The notes beneath the pieces are model-generated. The model made no database searches and was not told the origin of the DNA. It saw only the letters and a list, made by a program, of their open reading frames with translations. A DNA stretch of 41,798 nucleotides from a bacterium. Its GTDB lineage: Bacteria > Bdellovibrionota > UBA1018. Positions 1-8,166 of the stretch are shown piece after piece. A program made the translations under genes and the position numbers. Each line of letters begins with the position of its first letter. The first letter of the stretch is position 1. Where the stretch lies: the NCBI GenBank assembly GCA_019751945.1, contig JAIEMT010000042.1, positions 1 through 41,798 on the forward strand, written 5' to 3'.

Positions 1-7
1 TCCACGC

Positions 8-790
8 ATGGAAAAAAGCTTAGAACGATTTTACTTTTTTGAAACCTCAAAATTTGAGTTTTTCATCAGCCTGTTAGAGCGCGCTAAGGTTCTTCATGCC
101 TCACGATTATCCGCGCTCGGGGAAATGGCGGGTGGGGTGGCTCACGAAATTAATTCACCTCTCGCCATCATTGCCGGAGTAAGCCAGCGGTTGAAGCGAA
201 GTGTAGAATCCGGGGATATTCAGAAGGAAAAATTTCTTTCGGACATCGAAAAAATTGAAAAGACGGCCTTTCGCATTGCCCAGATCATTAAAGGTCTGCG
301 CTATTTTGCGCGCGATGCTGCACTGGATCCCTGTGAGCTCGCTAGTCTGAATACTTTGATTGAAGATTCGCTCACCTTTTGTCGGGAGCGCTTCAGCTTG
401 AATGGAATTGAGCTCCGCATCAGTCCGATTCCGCAAGAGTGGCAGTTGGAATGCCGAGCGGTCCAGATTCCACAAGTGTTACTCAATCTCTTGAACAATT
501 CCTTCGATGCTATTCAGAGTTTGGAAGAAAAGTGGGTCTCCATCGAGGTTTCAAAAACGGATCGAAGTTTTGAGATTCACGTGACCGATTCCGGTTCTGG
601 AATTCCCGTCGAAATTCAAAGCAAGATTATGGATCCGTTTTTCACCACGAAGGAAGTAGGGAAGGGAACGGGTTTAGGCCTCAGCATCAGCAAAGGAATC
701 ATCGAAAGTCACGGGGGGACGTTCTGCCTCGTGCCGGAATCCCCTCACACCCAGTTTAAAATTTCTCTGCCTGTGAATATTACTCAATGA
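8..790 (+). CDS. Sensor histidine kinase, kinase core (possibly 5'-truncated by the window)
   Basis: Two-component histidine kinase catalytic region. An H-box (GGVAHEINSPLA, phospho-accepting His about residue 46) follows a short helical stretch. The ATPase domain has an N-box (LLNLLNNSFDAIQ), a G1 box (DSGSGIP), an F-box (DPFFTTK) and a G2 box (GTGLGLSI). ATP is bound and the His autophosphorylated in the cytoplasm. No sensor domain is visible. The reading frame stays open to the left edge of the window, so the ATG at 8 may be internal and the sensor may lie upstream. The stop overlaps the start of the EamA gene by ATGA, suggesting coupling. No response regulator is adjacent in this window. 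Confidence 0.9.
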   Translation: MEKSLERFYFFETSKFEFFISLLERAKVLHASRLSALGEMAGGVAHEINSPLAIIAGVSQRLKRSVESGDIQKEKFLSDIEKIEKTAFRIAQIIKGLRYFARDAALDPCELASLNTLIEDSLTFCRERFSLNGIELRISPIPQEWQLECRAVQIPQVLLNLLNNSFDAIQSLEEKWVSIEVSKTDRSFEIHVTDSGSGIPVEIQSKIMDPFFTTKEVGKGTGLGLSISKGIIESHGGTFCLVPESPHTQFKISLPVNITQ

Positions 791-1680
791 ACTCTCAACA
801 AAGATGGATTGGTTTTGCGGAAGTGATCGCTTCCGGTGCGTGTTTCGGTATGCTCGGATTTTTTGGAAAAAAATCCTATCAGGCTGGAATTAGTCCCGGA
901 GAATTTCTGAGTCTTCGCTTTGTTGTCTCGGCTTTGATCCTGGGAACATTCCTGGCTTTTAAGAATCCGAAATCCTTGCGCGTAAAAATGAAACCGATGT
1001 TGCATTTCATCGCTCTGGGGGTTTTGGGATATTCCGTTTTCGCCTCCTGCTACTTCTACGCACTGACCGGGCTGTCGGCTTCGCTGACCGTGCTGCTGCT
1101 CTATCTCTATCCGGTGTTTGTCACTCTGGGCGGTCGTTTTTTTCTCAATGAAAAGCTAGGATTTTGGGGCGATGTGGCCCTTCCCATTGCCATTGTGGGA
1201 TTAACGGGCCTGGTTTGGGGTGAGTGGCGAGTGAGCTCTTCCGTCTCGTTGTTGCTGGGTTTGGGTTCAGCGGTTTTCTACGCTCTCTACATTCTTTGTT
1301 CGAGAGTCTGGCTTCGAAATCAGAACTCCTACGTCGCTACCTTTTATATTCAAGTCGCTGCGGGGATTTTACTTTCACTCATTCATTTCAAGTCCGTCGG
1401 GCGACCCATTCAGATTTTCAACGAAAGCTGGCCCTTGATTTTAGGGGTGGCGGTGATTTGTTCTCTCCTGGCGATGACGTTGTTCTTGTCGGGGTTGAAA
1501 AAACTAACAGGAGCAGAGACATCCATTCTCAGCACATCTGAACCCATCACTGGAATTTTAATTGCGACTTTCTTTCTTGGGGAATCGCTTCGACCGATTC
1601 AAATCGGCGGAGGAGCGTTGGTGCTCCTGAGCATGGTATTGGTATCGATCAGCCGTCCCGGCCATTCGAAGAAGATTTAA
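787..1680 (+). CDS. EamA/DMT-family permease
   Basis: About ten hydrophobic segments over 297 residues in two repeated EamA halves, the usual size for drug/metabolite transporter superfamily exporters of the inner membrane. The N-terminal half has the typical GxLGFFGKKSY and FLSLRF segments; the C-terminal half ends with the conserved LSTSEPITGILIATFFLGE stretch. The substrate cannot be read from sequence; family members move metabolites, amino acids or sugars. It starts inside the histidine kinase stop (ATGA), so the two are probably co-transcribed. Its last 32 nt overlap the convergent HAD phosphatase gene. Confidence 0.92.
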   Translation: MNSQQRWIGFAEVIASGACFGMLGFFGKKSYQAGISPGEFLSLRFVVSALILGTFLAFKNPKSLRVKMKPMLHFIALGVLGYSVFASCYFYALTGLSASLTVLLLYLYPVFVTLGGRFFLNEKLGFWGDVALPIAIVGLTGLVWGEWRVSSSVSLLLGLGSAVFYALYILCSRVWLRNQNSYVATFYIQVAAGILLSLIHFKSVGRPIQIFNESWPLILGVAVICSLLAMTLFLSGLKKLTGAETSILSTSEPITGILIATFFLGESLRPIQIGGGALVLLSMVLVSISRPGHSKKI

Positions 1681-2296
1681 CCCAGCGGTGAAAGTCTTCT
1701 ACGGAATGAAACTGATGGTCGGCATCGGGGCACGTCCCGATTTTCCAATAAGAGTGCCAGCTGGCGCGAACCGAGCGCACACCGACTTGATTCGCGGCTT
1801 GCACGTCGTGAAAATGATCGCCCACCATCGTGACTTCTTCGGGATTCCATTCGTGCTGTTCAATAATTCGAACTAAGCCTTCGGTGTCAGGTTTTCGATT
1901 CGTGACACAAGTTCCGCTTACAAAGGTTTCAATTTTTCGAGAGATTCCGGTTTCTTTTAAAATAATATCTGTCGAGGTGAATTCTCGGCTCGTCCAAACT
2001 GCAATCTGACAGCCTCGCGATTTGAGCAGGTCGATGGTTTCCAGGATTCCAGAAAAGGGCTGAATCAGAGGAGCGTCGTTATTGCTCACCTCTAGAAGTT
2101 TGGTCAATGCAGGGGCAACGGCCCGAGCTCCGAGTTCTTGTCTGAAAAAAGCAGGAAGGTGAGAGGTGAGAGCGGGTTCGCGATGGGCGTCGGTAAACTG
2201 GTAGCCGTGTTCTTGGAAAATTTCGTTCAGCGCTTTAAAATAGCGCGAAAACGAATCAACCAGCGTGCCGTCCAGATCGAAAACCCAGTGTTTCAT
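1649..2296 (-). CDS. HAD-superfamily hydrolase (phosphoglycolate-phosphatase-like)
   Basis: All HAD motifs are present in 215 residues: motif I FDLDGTLVDSF (nucleophile Asp7, acid Asp9), motif II around AVWTSRE, motif III Lys in TNRKPDTEG, and motif IV MVGDHFHDVQAA. A helical cap lies between motifs I and II, as in type C1 phosphatases (Gph/PpaX-like). Predicted cytosolic phosphomonoesterase; the substrate is not determinable. The 3' end runs 32 nt into the convergent EamA gene, in its last codons. Confidence 0.9.
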   Translation of the reverse strand: MKHWVFDLDGTLVDSFSRYFKALNEIFQEHGYQFTDAHREPALTSHLPAFFRQELGARAVAPALTKLLEVSNNDAPLIQPFSGILETIDLLKSRGCQIAVWTSREFTSTDIILKETGISRKIETFVSGTCVTNRKPDTEGLVRIIEQHEWNPEEVTMVGDHFHDVQAANQVGVRSVRASWHSYWKIGTCPDADHQFHSVEDFHRWVKSSSNGRDG

Positions 2297-2324
2297 CCGT
2301 CAGCAATGTATCTTAAGCGAAGCA

Positions 2325-2939
2325 CTAATTGGAAAAAAGATTCTTCTCGCGTTCGATGAGTTGAAGAGCTTCCTTGGCGTGCGCGGCTTGATTTCCTGCG
2401 TTGTTTACATATTGAGTGAGATAGGAACTCCCGCTCCGTGTCAGAAGCGATTTACTCTTGCCGATCCAAAACAACCACTCGATTTGCTCAGGATGTTGTT
2501 TGAACTTTCGTTCACAAACGAGAGTCAGAGTCTCATATCGAGCGAGATCGGCCCAGACCTGGGTTCGATTCAGTTTCTCTAAAGCAATCTGAGCAGAAGC
2601 TAGAGTGAAGGAGGCTTCGGATTTGAGAACCTGAGCGCTCTTCATCGATTCGGTGAGCTTGGGACGAACCGCATCGGCATTGGGCTGGGCCTGTGCTGCC
2701 TTCAGAACGCCGATGTAATCGTTAAAACCGAGCTCGGGTTGTTGAACCAAGAGGTCACGCGCTAAACGGAGTTTGTTCTGAATTTGCTGAGAAGTCAGTC
2801 CGGGGGCAGAGATTTCTTTTCGGAGCTGAGCGAAGGCTCCGTTGAAATCCGCTTGATAATAAAGTTCAACGCTAGGGGAGAGCCCATCTTCGGCTTGAAC
2901 CGGGAGCACAAAAAGAAGGCTAGCAATCAGGAGCTTCAT
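2325..2939 (-). CDS. Secreted helical protein of unknown function
   Basis: 204 residues. A Sec signal peptide (MKLLIASLLFVLPVQA, cleavage about residue 16) is followed by a mostly alpha-helical mature chain with one Cys. I do not recognise the family. The start ATG overlaps the stop of the SLT-domain gene as ATGA (2936-2939), so it is translationally coupled to that gene and probably works with it in the periplasm, perhaps as an accessory of peptidoglycan turnover (inference). Confidence 0.8.
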   Translation of the reverse strand: MKLLIASLLFVLPVQAEDGLSPSVELYYQADFNGAFAQLRKEISAPGLTSQQIQNKLRLARDLLVQQPELGFNDYIGVLKAAQAQPNADAVRPKLTESMKSAQVLKSEASFTLASAQIALEKLNRTQVWADLARYETLTLVCERKFKQHPEQIEWLFWIGKSKSLLTRSGSSYLTQYVNNAGNQAAHAKEALQLIEREKNLFSN

Positions 2940-4357
2940 TTTTTTCTCTCCTTCTTCTTAGCAAAGACCTTGGAATAATAGGTGGCCAAAGAATTTGGTG
3001 GAAACTGATTCCCGCAGAGTCCGGCAATATTCCAAACATAGCAGCGGTTAATGTATTCGTTGTTCAAGATGCGATAGCCCATGTCTTTCGAGGGTGTCTC
3101 GTCAGGATTTCGCCTGACCGCCCAGGTGTGCCCAAAATGGGGCGGAGCCGTACCTTTTTGTTGGAAGTATTGTTCGATCGAATTGTCGACACGAGGACCG
3201 CGATTGTAATCGCCCGCTGCGTAACGAAGCTGGTCGGCGGGTTTTTCGTTGATGATGTGCGAGAGATCGATGACTGCTTCGACTTCATTTTTCTTCGTGT
3301 CTTTAATCTTCACTCGAATTTTTCGTTCTCGTTCCAAAATATCTTTGATGTAGCGGGAAAATCCGACGAGCGCTTGTCGGGGACAAAAGGTGGCTGGTTT
3401 TTTATCTCGAGAAATAAAAGTGGCTTCGCAGTATTGGTCGACTGCTACAACACAGGCGTCGCTCGAGCCATTTTTATTGCATTCAGGAATATTCGTGGGG
3501 ATTTCAGGCTCCCAGTCCAAACCGTATTCGTCGCTCATCATGCGACCAAATTGAATCATGCCCTTGCTCCAGCCGTACTTGGGGCACTTTGCGGGGTCGC
3601 GGCAGGCTTCTTTCTCCTGCTTGTTTTCAACGAGAATTCGGAACTGCGATTCTTGCGCAATCATCGCGGCAATAAAGGCGGGATTGATCCCGACTTGTTC
3701 GGCTGCTTCTAAAATATACTGTCGGAGCTTCGAATTTTTCGGCAGAGCTACTGGAAGGGTTTTAACGCAAGGTTTACCGTTCGCTTGAGTGGGGCGATTG
3801 GGGCAAGGATTCACCGGCCGCTTATCCACCAGGGAAACTTTCAGAGGGCGAGCTTTGCTTGCTCGTGGGTCACTCGAAAGAGAAATCGGAAAATGTTCTT
3901 CCAGATTGCAATTTGCTCGGGGTGCTTCAAGGTGGGGCGGAATTTCAAAATGAAGGGAACCGGTGATGTCGTAGAGTCCCGAAAAGTTTTGGGTCGATCG
4001 AATATGTGTGGCTTTGGTGATATCCAGTGTTTGCGAGGAAAGGGAATCCACCGCTTCGTAGAATTTAAAACGGGGATCGTTTTCGCGGACTTTGATCCAA
4101 GTCTTCACGCCTTTGTTGGTCTTATTGAGAATCTCGATTTGATAAGCGCGTTCACCGTTGCCGATGTCCATATTGACTAGAACTACAGCTTCTTCATTGG
4201 GCGCAAAATCCATCGCTTCGAGTGCGGATTCATTTCCTTGGATTTTGACTTGTTCCAGAACTTTGCGCTTGAGATCCAGGAGCTCAGAATCATCCTGCGG
4301 AGGATTCGCAACCGACACCGGCAGCAATAGGAAGAAGAAGAGCACAAGGTGAAGCAT
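2936..4357 (-). CDS. Secreted SLT-domain lytic transglycosylase-like protein
   Basis: 473 residues with a signal peptide (MLHLVLFFFLLLPVSVA). An SLT/goose-lysozyme-like catalytic region begins around residue 225: NPAFIAAMIAQESQFRI gives the catalytic Glu near residue 238, followed by GWSKGMIQFG, the counterpart of the GLMQ motif. Several Cys pairs in the C-terminal half (around CRDPAKC, CNKNGSSDAC, YCEATF, RCYVWNIAGLC) suggest disulfides in the periplasm. The N-terminal 200 residues are not recognised. Family role: non-hydrolytic cleavage of glycan strands. It is first in a two-gene unit with the helical secreted protein and divergent from the methyltransferase-like gene 52 bp away. Confidence 0.85.
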   Translation of the reverse strand: MLHLVLFFFLLLPVSVANPPQDDSELLDLKRKVLEQVKIQGNESALEAMDFAPNEEAVVLVNMDIGNGERAYQIEILNKTNKGVKTWIKVRENDPRFKFYEAVDSLSSQTLDITKATHIRSTQNFSGLYDITGSLHFEIPPHLEAPRANCNLEEHFPISLSSDPRASKARPLKVSLVDKRPVNPCPNRPTQANGKPCVKTLPVALPKNSKLRQYILEAAEQVGINPAFIAAMIAQESQFRILVENKQEKEACRDPAKCPKYGWSKGMIQFGRMMSDEYGLDWEPEIPTNIPECNKNGSSDACVVAVDQYCEATFISRDKKPATFCPRQALVGFSRYIKDILERERKIRVKIKDTKKNEVEAVIDLSHIINEKPADQLRYAAGDYNRGPRVDNSIEQYFQQKGTAPPHFGHTWAVRRNPDETPSKDMGYRILNNEYINRCYVWNIAGLCGNQFPPNSLATYYSKVFAKKKERKK

Positions 4358-4409
4358 TCCTTCACTTTTCGGTAAAAGGTTCTCAGTAAAAAAGCCGAAT
4401 TTATAGAAG

Positions 4410-5318
4410 ATGTCGACTCGTGTGCTTGCCAGAATTTTGACGGGGGTTCTTCTGCTCTTTCAGAGCGGGCCGGCCCTTGTCTGGGCGGATCTGAAGGAGT
4501 CGGGGTGCCCTGAGAATTTTAGGGATTTGAATATCAATGCTCAGCTGAGTTTTGAACAGTACGACGGTCTTGTGGGGGCTCCTAATAATCGACCGCTGAA
4601 GGGAGAGCGGAGCTACGAATCGCACCTCTTGGCCCCGATTGAAGAAAGTGTTCCCGAAGGAGGCGTCCATATTGATGTGGGAGGTGGGCGCGGCACAGCA
4701 GCCCTCGAGCTGGCTAAAATTCGTCATTCCACTGCGATTGTGATCAATGCTCAAAAAGCAGATGACGAAATTCTCGACACGGTTGTTGAGATGAACGGAA
4801 GGTTTCGATACGTCGAGGGTTGGGCGGAAGATCAGCTTCCTCGCTTTAAGAATAGGGCGGATCTCATTACGGATGTCTACGGGGCCTATGCTTATTCGAT
4901 CAAGAAACCCGACCTAGTAAAGCTCATGTATGATGCGTTGAAACCAGGAGGAACGGCCCGAATATTTACGCCCCCCAACTCTAAGGCGTGGGTGAAGTTT
5001 ACTAAGAAAGGAATGTCATCGCCTATGATGGTAAGCCTTCCGGAATACTTAGCCGCTGCACATCCGGATATCTTTTCGATCGTGAAACACGGTCCCCGTC
5101 CCGATTTGACTCGGTATCAACAGCCCTACGTGCTGGTGATTCGAAAACCTCTCGAGGCAAAAGAGTTGAATCTGAATCTTCAATACGTGAACCATATTGA
5201 AGAAGATCCAAAGAATATTCGACGTCCGCTCTCTCCCCAAAGAGGTCCCCCCACTCCCTATAGCCACTTGAAACAGATCGCCCCCGAGATCACGTTCGAA
5301 GCCCGCGATCCGCTCTAA
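4410..5318 (+). CDS. Class I SAM-dependent methyltransferase-like protein with signal peptide
   Basis: 302 residues. A convincing N-terminal hydrophobic signal (RVLARILTGVLLLFQSGPALVWA) precedes a Rossmann methyltransferase fold: motif I VHIDVGGGRGTAALELA about residue 90, an acidic loop near ADDEILD, motif II around RADLITDVYGAYAY, and a motif III region DALKPGGTARIFTPP. Such enzymes normally work in the cytosol where SAM is available, so the signal peptide is odd; it may be a membrane anchor or the protein may have lost SAM activity. The C-terminal 60 residues are Pro/Arg-rich. The Shine-Dalgarno (SD) sequence is weak. The substrate is unknown. Confidence 0.8.
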   Translation: MSTRVLARILTGVLLLFQSGPALVWADLKESGCPENFRDLNINAQLSFEQYDGLVGAPNNRPLKGERSYESHLLAPIEESVPEGGVHIDVGGGRGTAALELAKIRHSTAIVINAQKADDEILDTVVEMNGRFRYVEGWAEDQLPRFKNRADLITDVYGAYAYSIKKPDLVKLMYDALKPGGTARIFTPPNSKAWVKFTKKGMSSPMMVSLPEYLAAAHPDIFSIVKHGPRPDLTRYQQPYVLVIRKPLEAKELNLNLQYVNHIEEDPKNIRRPLSPQRGPPTPYSHLKQIAPEITFEARDPL

Positions 5319-5380
5319 ATTTCCAGTAAGCCTGCGTCATCTCTTAGTTTCTTTTCGATTTCTGCCGAAAAGCCCAAGGG

Positions 5381-6427
5381 ATGATCACGCGAATTTTTCT
5401 CCTACTCTTGCTGTCGACTTCGGTCGCTCAGGCCATCACCTGGGAAGATTGCTGGACGTATTTTCGTTCCGTTGCTCACCAACGATCTACGGACCCAGCT
5501 GTGCGGCGTCGCGCGCTGACGGAGAGTCGCAAATTGGAATCCTATCCGGATCGTTTTGAAATCGCGCGAAAGACAGCCCTTCAAGATGAGCATGCCGACA
5601 ATCGCTACCTCGGGGTGAGTGAGATCGCGAAACTCGAAAAGCACACGCTCGCTCGGCACCCGAGAACGAGACAAGATGATTTGGATCTGCAGAATGGAAC
5701 CTATGTGGATCCGAATTGGTTGAATCAGCGAGAGATTGGAAAAGATTTACGGGAAGCTTTGACCGATCCTCATCCTTCCGTGCGCGATTTAGCGGCGCAG
5801 GCTTTAGCACGCGTGAAAGACCCTCAGGGTTTCCAGGCAGCAGTGGAGTTGTTGGATAACAAACCTTCCGCGTGGGCAAAGCAGATGATGAAAAAGGCGG
5901 ATCGTCTGGGGCATCAGGGGGAGCCCATTTCTCCGCAGACGACGCTGGCCGCTCCACCGAACTATCGTCCCGGCCCCACACCCGAAGCCGTTCAAGATGA
6001 TTTTCAGAAAATGGATCAGCTCTTAGGAAATCTTTCTCAGCGCCGAGTGAAAGCGGGAGAAAAAGAAGCCCCGACGTGGAAAGCGCAGAATTATTTGATT
6101 CAACGCTACTTTCAGTATCGGCACGCCCTGCTTGAGGCCGCAATTGCAAATGCAGATGAGGGGCTTAATAAGAAAGGTGATCTGATTCACTTCGAGTTTG
6201 ATTATCTCTTAAAGACGGACTGGGATTTTGGAAGCGGAATGAAGTTCCACATCGACCCGAAGAGCGAACAGGCGGTGGAGTTTTTGAAAATCGTGCGCGA
6301 GCACTTGGCCCAGCTCGAAAAGAAATTGGACGATGGATCTTTTCAAAAATTCATGCCGGAGAAATATAAAGAGTTGAAAGGTCTCTTCCAGAAATACGTA
6401 CACTCCGGAAAGAACTATCCGATCTAA
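5381..6427 (+). CDS. Secreted HEAT-repeat protein
   Basis: 348 residues with a signal peptide (MITRIFLLLLLSTSVAQA). Residues about 120-175 hold HEAT-like helical pairs (REALTDPHPSVRDLAAQALARVKDPQGFQAAVELL), usually a protein-protein interaction scaffold. A Pro-rich linker follows near residue 190, then a charged helical domain ending in a Lys-rich segment. No catalytic motif seen. The stop interlocks with the stop of the convergent small secreted gene (CTAA, 6424-6427). Function unknown; a periplasmic scaffold is plausible. Confidence 0.75.
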   Translation: MITRIFLLLLLSTSVAQAITWEDCWTYFRSVAHQRSTDPAVRRRALTESRKLESYPDRFEIARKTALQDEHADNRYLGVSEIAKLEKHTLARHPRTRQDDLDLQNGTYVDPNWLNQREIGKDLREALTDPHPSVRDLAAQALARVKDPQGFQAAVELLDNKPSAWAKQMMKKADRLGHQGEPISPQTTLAAPPNYRPGPTPEAVQDDFQKMDQLLGNLSQRRVKAGEKEAPTWKAQNYLIQRYFQYRHALLEAAIANADEGLNKKGDLIHFEFDYLLKTDWDFGSGMKFHIDPKSEQAVEFLKIVREHLAQLEKKLDDGSFQKFMPEKYKELKGLFQKYVHSGKNYPI

Positions 6428-6825
6428 TTCACACAGCTCAGCACTTCGCTCGTCACTTGCGTGGCTTTGAGCGTGTACTTGGCGTGGTAAGAGACGATCG
6501 CTCCGGAAGTGGGAGTTTTGCTAACAATCATTTCAAAATCTTCTCGGCGTTCTGTCTTTCCGGAGATTCGAATCAGGTCGGCCGTTTCGGTGAGGACGGA
6601 TTTTTCGATCAAGCCGTGAAGCGCGATTCCCGCCCGTTCATTGATGCGTGTGAATTCCGTGTATTGGTCGCCGTTGGGATCGGTATGAGTTTCGACCGTC
6701 ATGTAGTTAGAAAACGTGGGGAAGATTTCGCCGCAGAATAAATTCTTGGGATCCAGAGGTGCTGCGATCGCACTAGCAGACAAAAGAACTGTTCCAAAAG
6801 CTAAAATTTTATACTGAATTTTCAT
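6424..6825 (-). CDS. Small secreted protein, unknown function
   Basis: 133 residues with a clear signal peptide (MKIQYKILAFGTVLLSASAIAA). The mature 110-residue chain is beta-rich and has two Cys (LFCGE and the near-C-terminal LSCVN) that could form a disulfide joining its ends. Not recognised. Shares stop-codon bases with the HEAT-repeat gene. Confidence 0.72.
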   Translation of the reverse strand: MKIQYKILAFGTVLLSASAIAAPLDPKNLFCGEIFPTFSNYMTVETHTDPNGDQYTEFTRINERAGIALHGLIEKSVLTETADLIRISGKTERREDFEMIVSKTPTSGAIVSYHAKYTLKATQVTSEVLSCVN

Positions 6826-6932
6826 TTCCTATTCCCCCAGGGAGATTGAGTATCCACAGCATCCGGGCCTTTGGCTACTCATTTATCGCCTCTCCTGGAT
6901 TCTGGGCTTTTTTAGAGCATTTAAGAAACCTC

Positions 6933-6964
6933 TTGACTGTACCTTAGTACAGGGTTGGTATCCT
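6933..6964 (+). promoter_or_regulatory. MerR-type promoter with operator dyad
   Basis: -35 TTGACT (6933-6938) and -10 TATCCT (6959-6964) are separated by 20 bp, longer than the optimal 17, the hallmark of promoters activated by MerR-family DNA underwinding. A perfect dyad CTGTAC-N4-GTACAG (6937-6952) fills the spacer. It lies 7 nt upstream of the merR ATG, implying autoregulation and control of the whole arsenic operon. Confidence 0.88.
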
Positions 6965-6970
6965 AAATCT

Positions 6971-7387
6971 ATGAAACACTCAGGGACCTATACGATCGGA
7001 TCTCTTGCAAATGACGCCGGAGTGGGTATTCAGACGGTCCGGTTCTATGAACGTCAGGGGTTGCTGAAGCAGCCCGCTCGTCGGGGTTCGGGGTATCGCC
7101 AATATTCGTCCGAAGACGCCAAACAAATTCGTTTTATCAAAAGAGCTCAGGAGTTGGGCTTTACCCTTAAGGAAGTTAAAGGTCTGCTTGAGCTGCAAGC
7201 GATCTCCAAATCCGCATGTTCGGATGTAAAAGTACGAGCGGATCAGAAAACCGTCGAAATTCAGGAAAAGATTCAAGACTTAAAGAGGATGCAGAGGTCC
7301 CTGGCGGAGATTTCCAGCTGTTGTGCCAGAGGAAAGACGACTCGTGGGGTTTGCTCGATCCTCGATTGCTTTGAAGGAAATTGCTGA
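6971..7387 (+). CDS. merR: MerR-family metal-responsive regulator
   Basis: 138 residues. A winged-helix DNA-binding domain (YTIGSLANDAGVGIQTVRFYERQGLL, residues 8-33; wing RRGSGYRQY) is followed by a dimerising antiparallel coiled coil and a Cys-containing C-terminus. Cys83, Cys117 and Cys128 match the spacing of the three mercury ligands of Tn501/Tn21 MerR (82/117/126), with additional Cys118, 133 and 138. It therefore probably senses a thiophilic metal or metalloid, though which one is open: Hg-type ligands control here an aquaglyceroporin and arsenate reductase. It is the first gene of the operon and sits directly behind its own operator. Confidence 0.92.
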   Translation: MKHSGTYTIGSLANDAGVGIQTVRFYERQGLLKQPARRGSGYRQYSSEDAKQIRFIKRAQELGFTLKEVKGLLELQAISKSACSDVKVRADQKTVEIQEKIQDLKRMQRSLAEISSCCARGKTTRGVCSILDCFEGNC

Positions 7388-7407
7388 CTTCTTGAAAGGA
7401 GGCCCTT

Positions 7408-7485
7408 ATGGCCAAGAAGAAAACGAAAGTGGATCCCTGTGAATGTACTTCCTGTTGTTGCTGTTCGTGTGATTGTCGGAAGTGA
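7408..7485 (+). CDS. 25-residue Cys-rich micro-peptide in the arsenic/metal operon
   Basis: A complete small ORF with an excellent SD (AAAGGAGG, 7395-7402, about 5 nt before ATG). The product is a basic seven-residue head, then CEC, TS, CCCC, S, CDC, RK: eight Cys in 25 residues at positions 11, 13, 16-19, 21 and 23. The density recalls metallothioneins and small thiol metal-scavengers. Its TGA overlaps the GTG of the aquaporin gene (GTGA), so translation is probably coupled. Family not recognised; metalloid or metal binding or chaperoning is inference from composition and operon position. Confidence 0.78.
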   Translation: MAKKKTKVDPCECTSCCCCSCDCRK

Positions 7486-8165
7486 GGTCTCAGTTGAGTA
7501 AGGCATTGGCCGAACTAGTTGGCACATTTGCCTTGGTTTTCACGGGATGCGGAGCCTTGATGGTGAGTGAACGCTTTCCTGGTTCTCTTACGGGCTCCGC
7601 TATCCCTTTGGTTTTTGGGTTGGTTGTAGCCACCATGATCTATGCGGTGGGGCATATCAGCGGAGCCCATTTTAACCCTGCCGTAACATTGGCATTTGCA
7701 GTGGTCCGTCACTTTCCGAAGCGAGAAGTTTTGTTTTACTGGCTCGCTCAATTTTTAGGAGCAGTTGCTGCGATCGGATTGCTTTCCCTCATTTTACCGA
7801 CTGGTCAAACTTACGGGGCCACAATTCCATCAGTTTTCCCGTTCCAGGCGGTGATTTGGGAAATGGTGCTGAGTTTCTTTCTCATGTTTGTCATTACTGC
7901 TGTAGCGACAGATACCCGGGCTGTGGGTGTGATGGCTGGAGCTGCGATCGGAGCGACCGTCACATTTTGTGCTTACGTGGGAGGGCCGGTCACGGGAGCG
8001 TCAATGAATCCGGCAAGAACTCTTGGACCGGCACTCCTTCAAGGAAGGTTCGATGTGGTTTGGATTTATTTTGTCGGGCCCGCTTTCGGAATGATTTTGG
8101 CCGCACTGTTATATGAGAAAATTCGGTGCGATTCGAAGACTCGACCTGCGAAGGGATGTTGTTAA
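7482..8165 (+). CDS. Aquaglyceroporin (MIP family), arsenite-channel candidate (AqpS-like)
   Basis: 227 residues and six membrane segments with both half-helix NPA motifs (GAHFNPAVTLA and GASMNPARTLG, with the selectivity-filter Arg after the second). I chose GTG 7482, which overlaps the peptide stop as GTGA; a TTG at 7473 is the alternative. In known ars operons with aqpS (for example Sinorhizobium), the channel replaces ArsB/Acr3 and lets arsenite leave down its gradient after arsenate reduction. The adjacent arsC and absence of a pump gene fit that model. The C-terminus ends in a Cys pair (KGCC), which is unusual for the family. Confidence 0.9.
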   Translation: MRSQLSKALAELVGTFALVFTGCGALMVSERFPGSLTGSAIPLVFGLVVATMIYAVGHISGAHFNPAVTLAFAVVRHFPKREVLFYWLAQFLGAVAAIGLLSLILPTGQTYGATIPSVFPFQAVIWEMVLSFFLMFVITAVATDTRAVGVMAGAAIGATVTFCAYVGGPVTGASMNPARTLGPALLQGRFDVVWIYFVGPAFGMILAALLYEKIRCDSKTRPAKGCC

Positions 8166-8166
8166 G

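Noticed and set aside
3128..3712. 194-residue plus-strand frame opposite the SLT-domain gene
   Set aside because: No initiation signal or family; the minus strand has the catalytic motif and signal peptide.
5340..5376. CTTTTCG...CGAAAAG stem before the 5381 gene as a terminator
   Set aside because: Short AT-rich stem without a T-run; not convincing.
5487..6149. 220-residue minus-strand frame inside the HEAT-repeat gene
   Set aside because: Arg/Ser/Pro-rich shadow of a gene with signal peptide and better initiation context.
7483..7485. TGA of the Cys-rich peptide as a selenocysteine codon
   Set aside because: Read-through continues in another gene's overlap region and no SECIS-like stem follows; GTGA coupling explains the arrangement.
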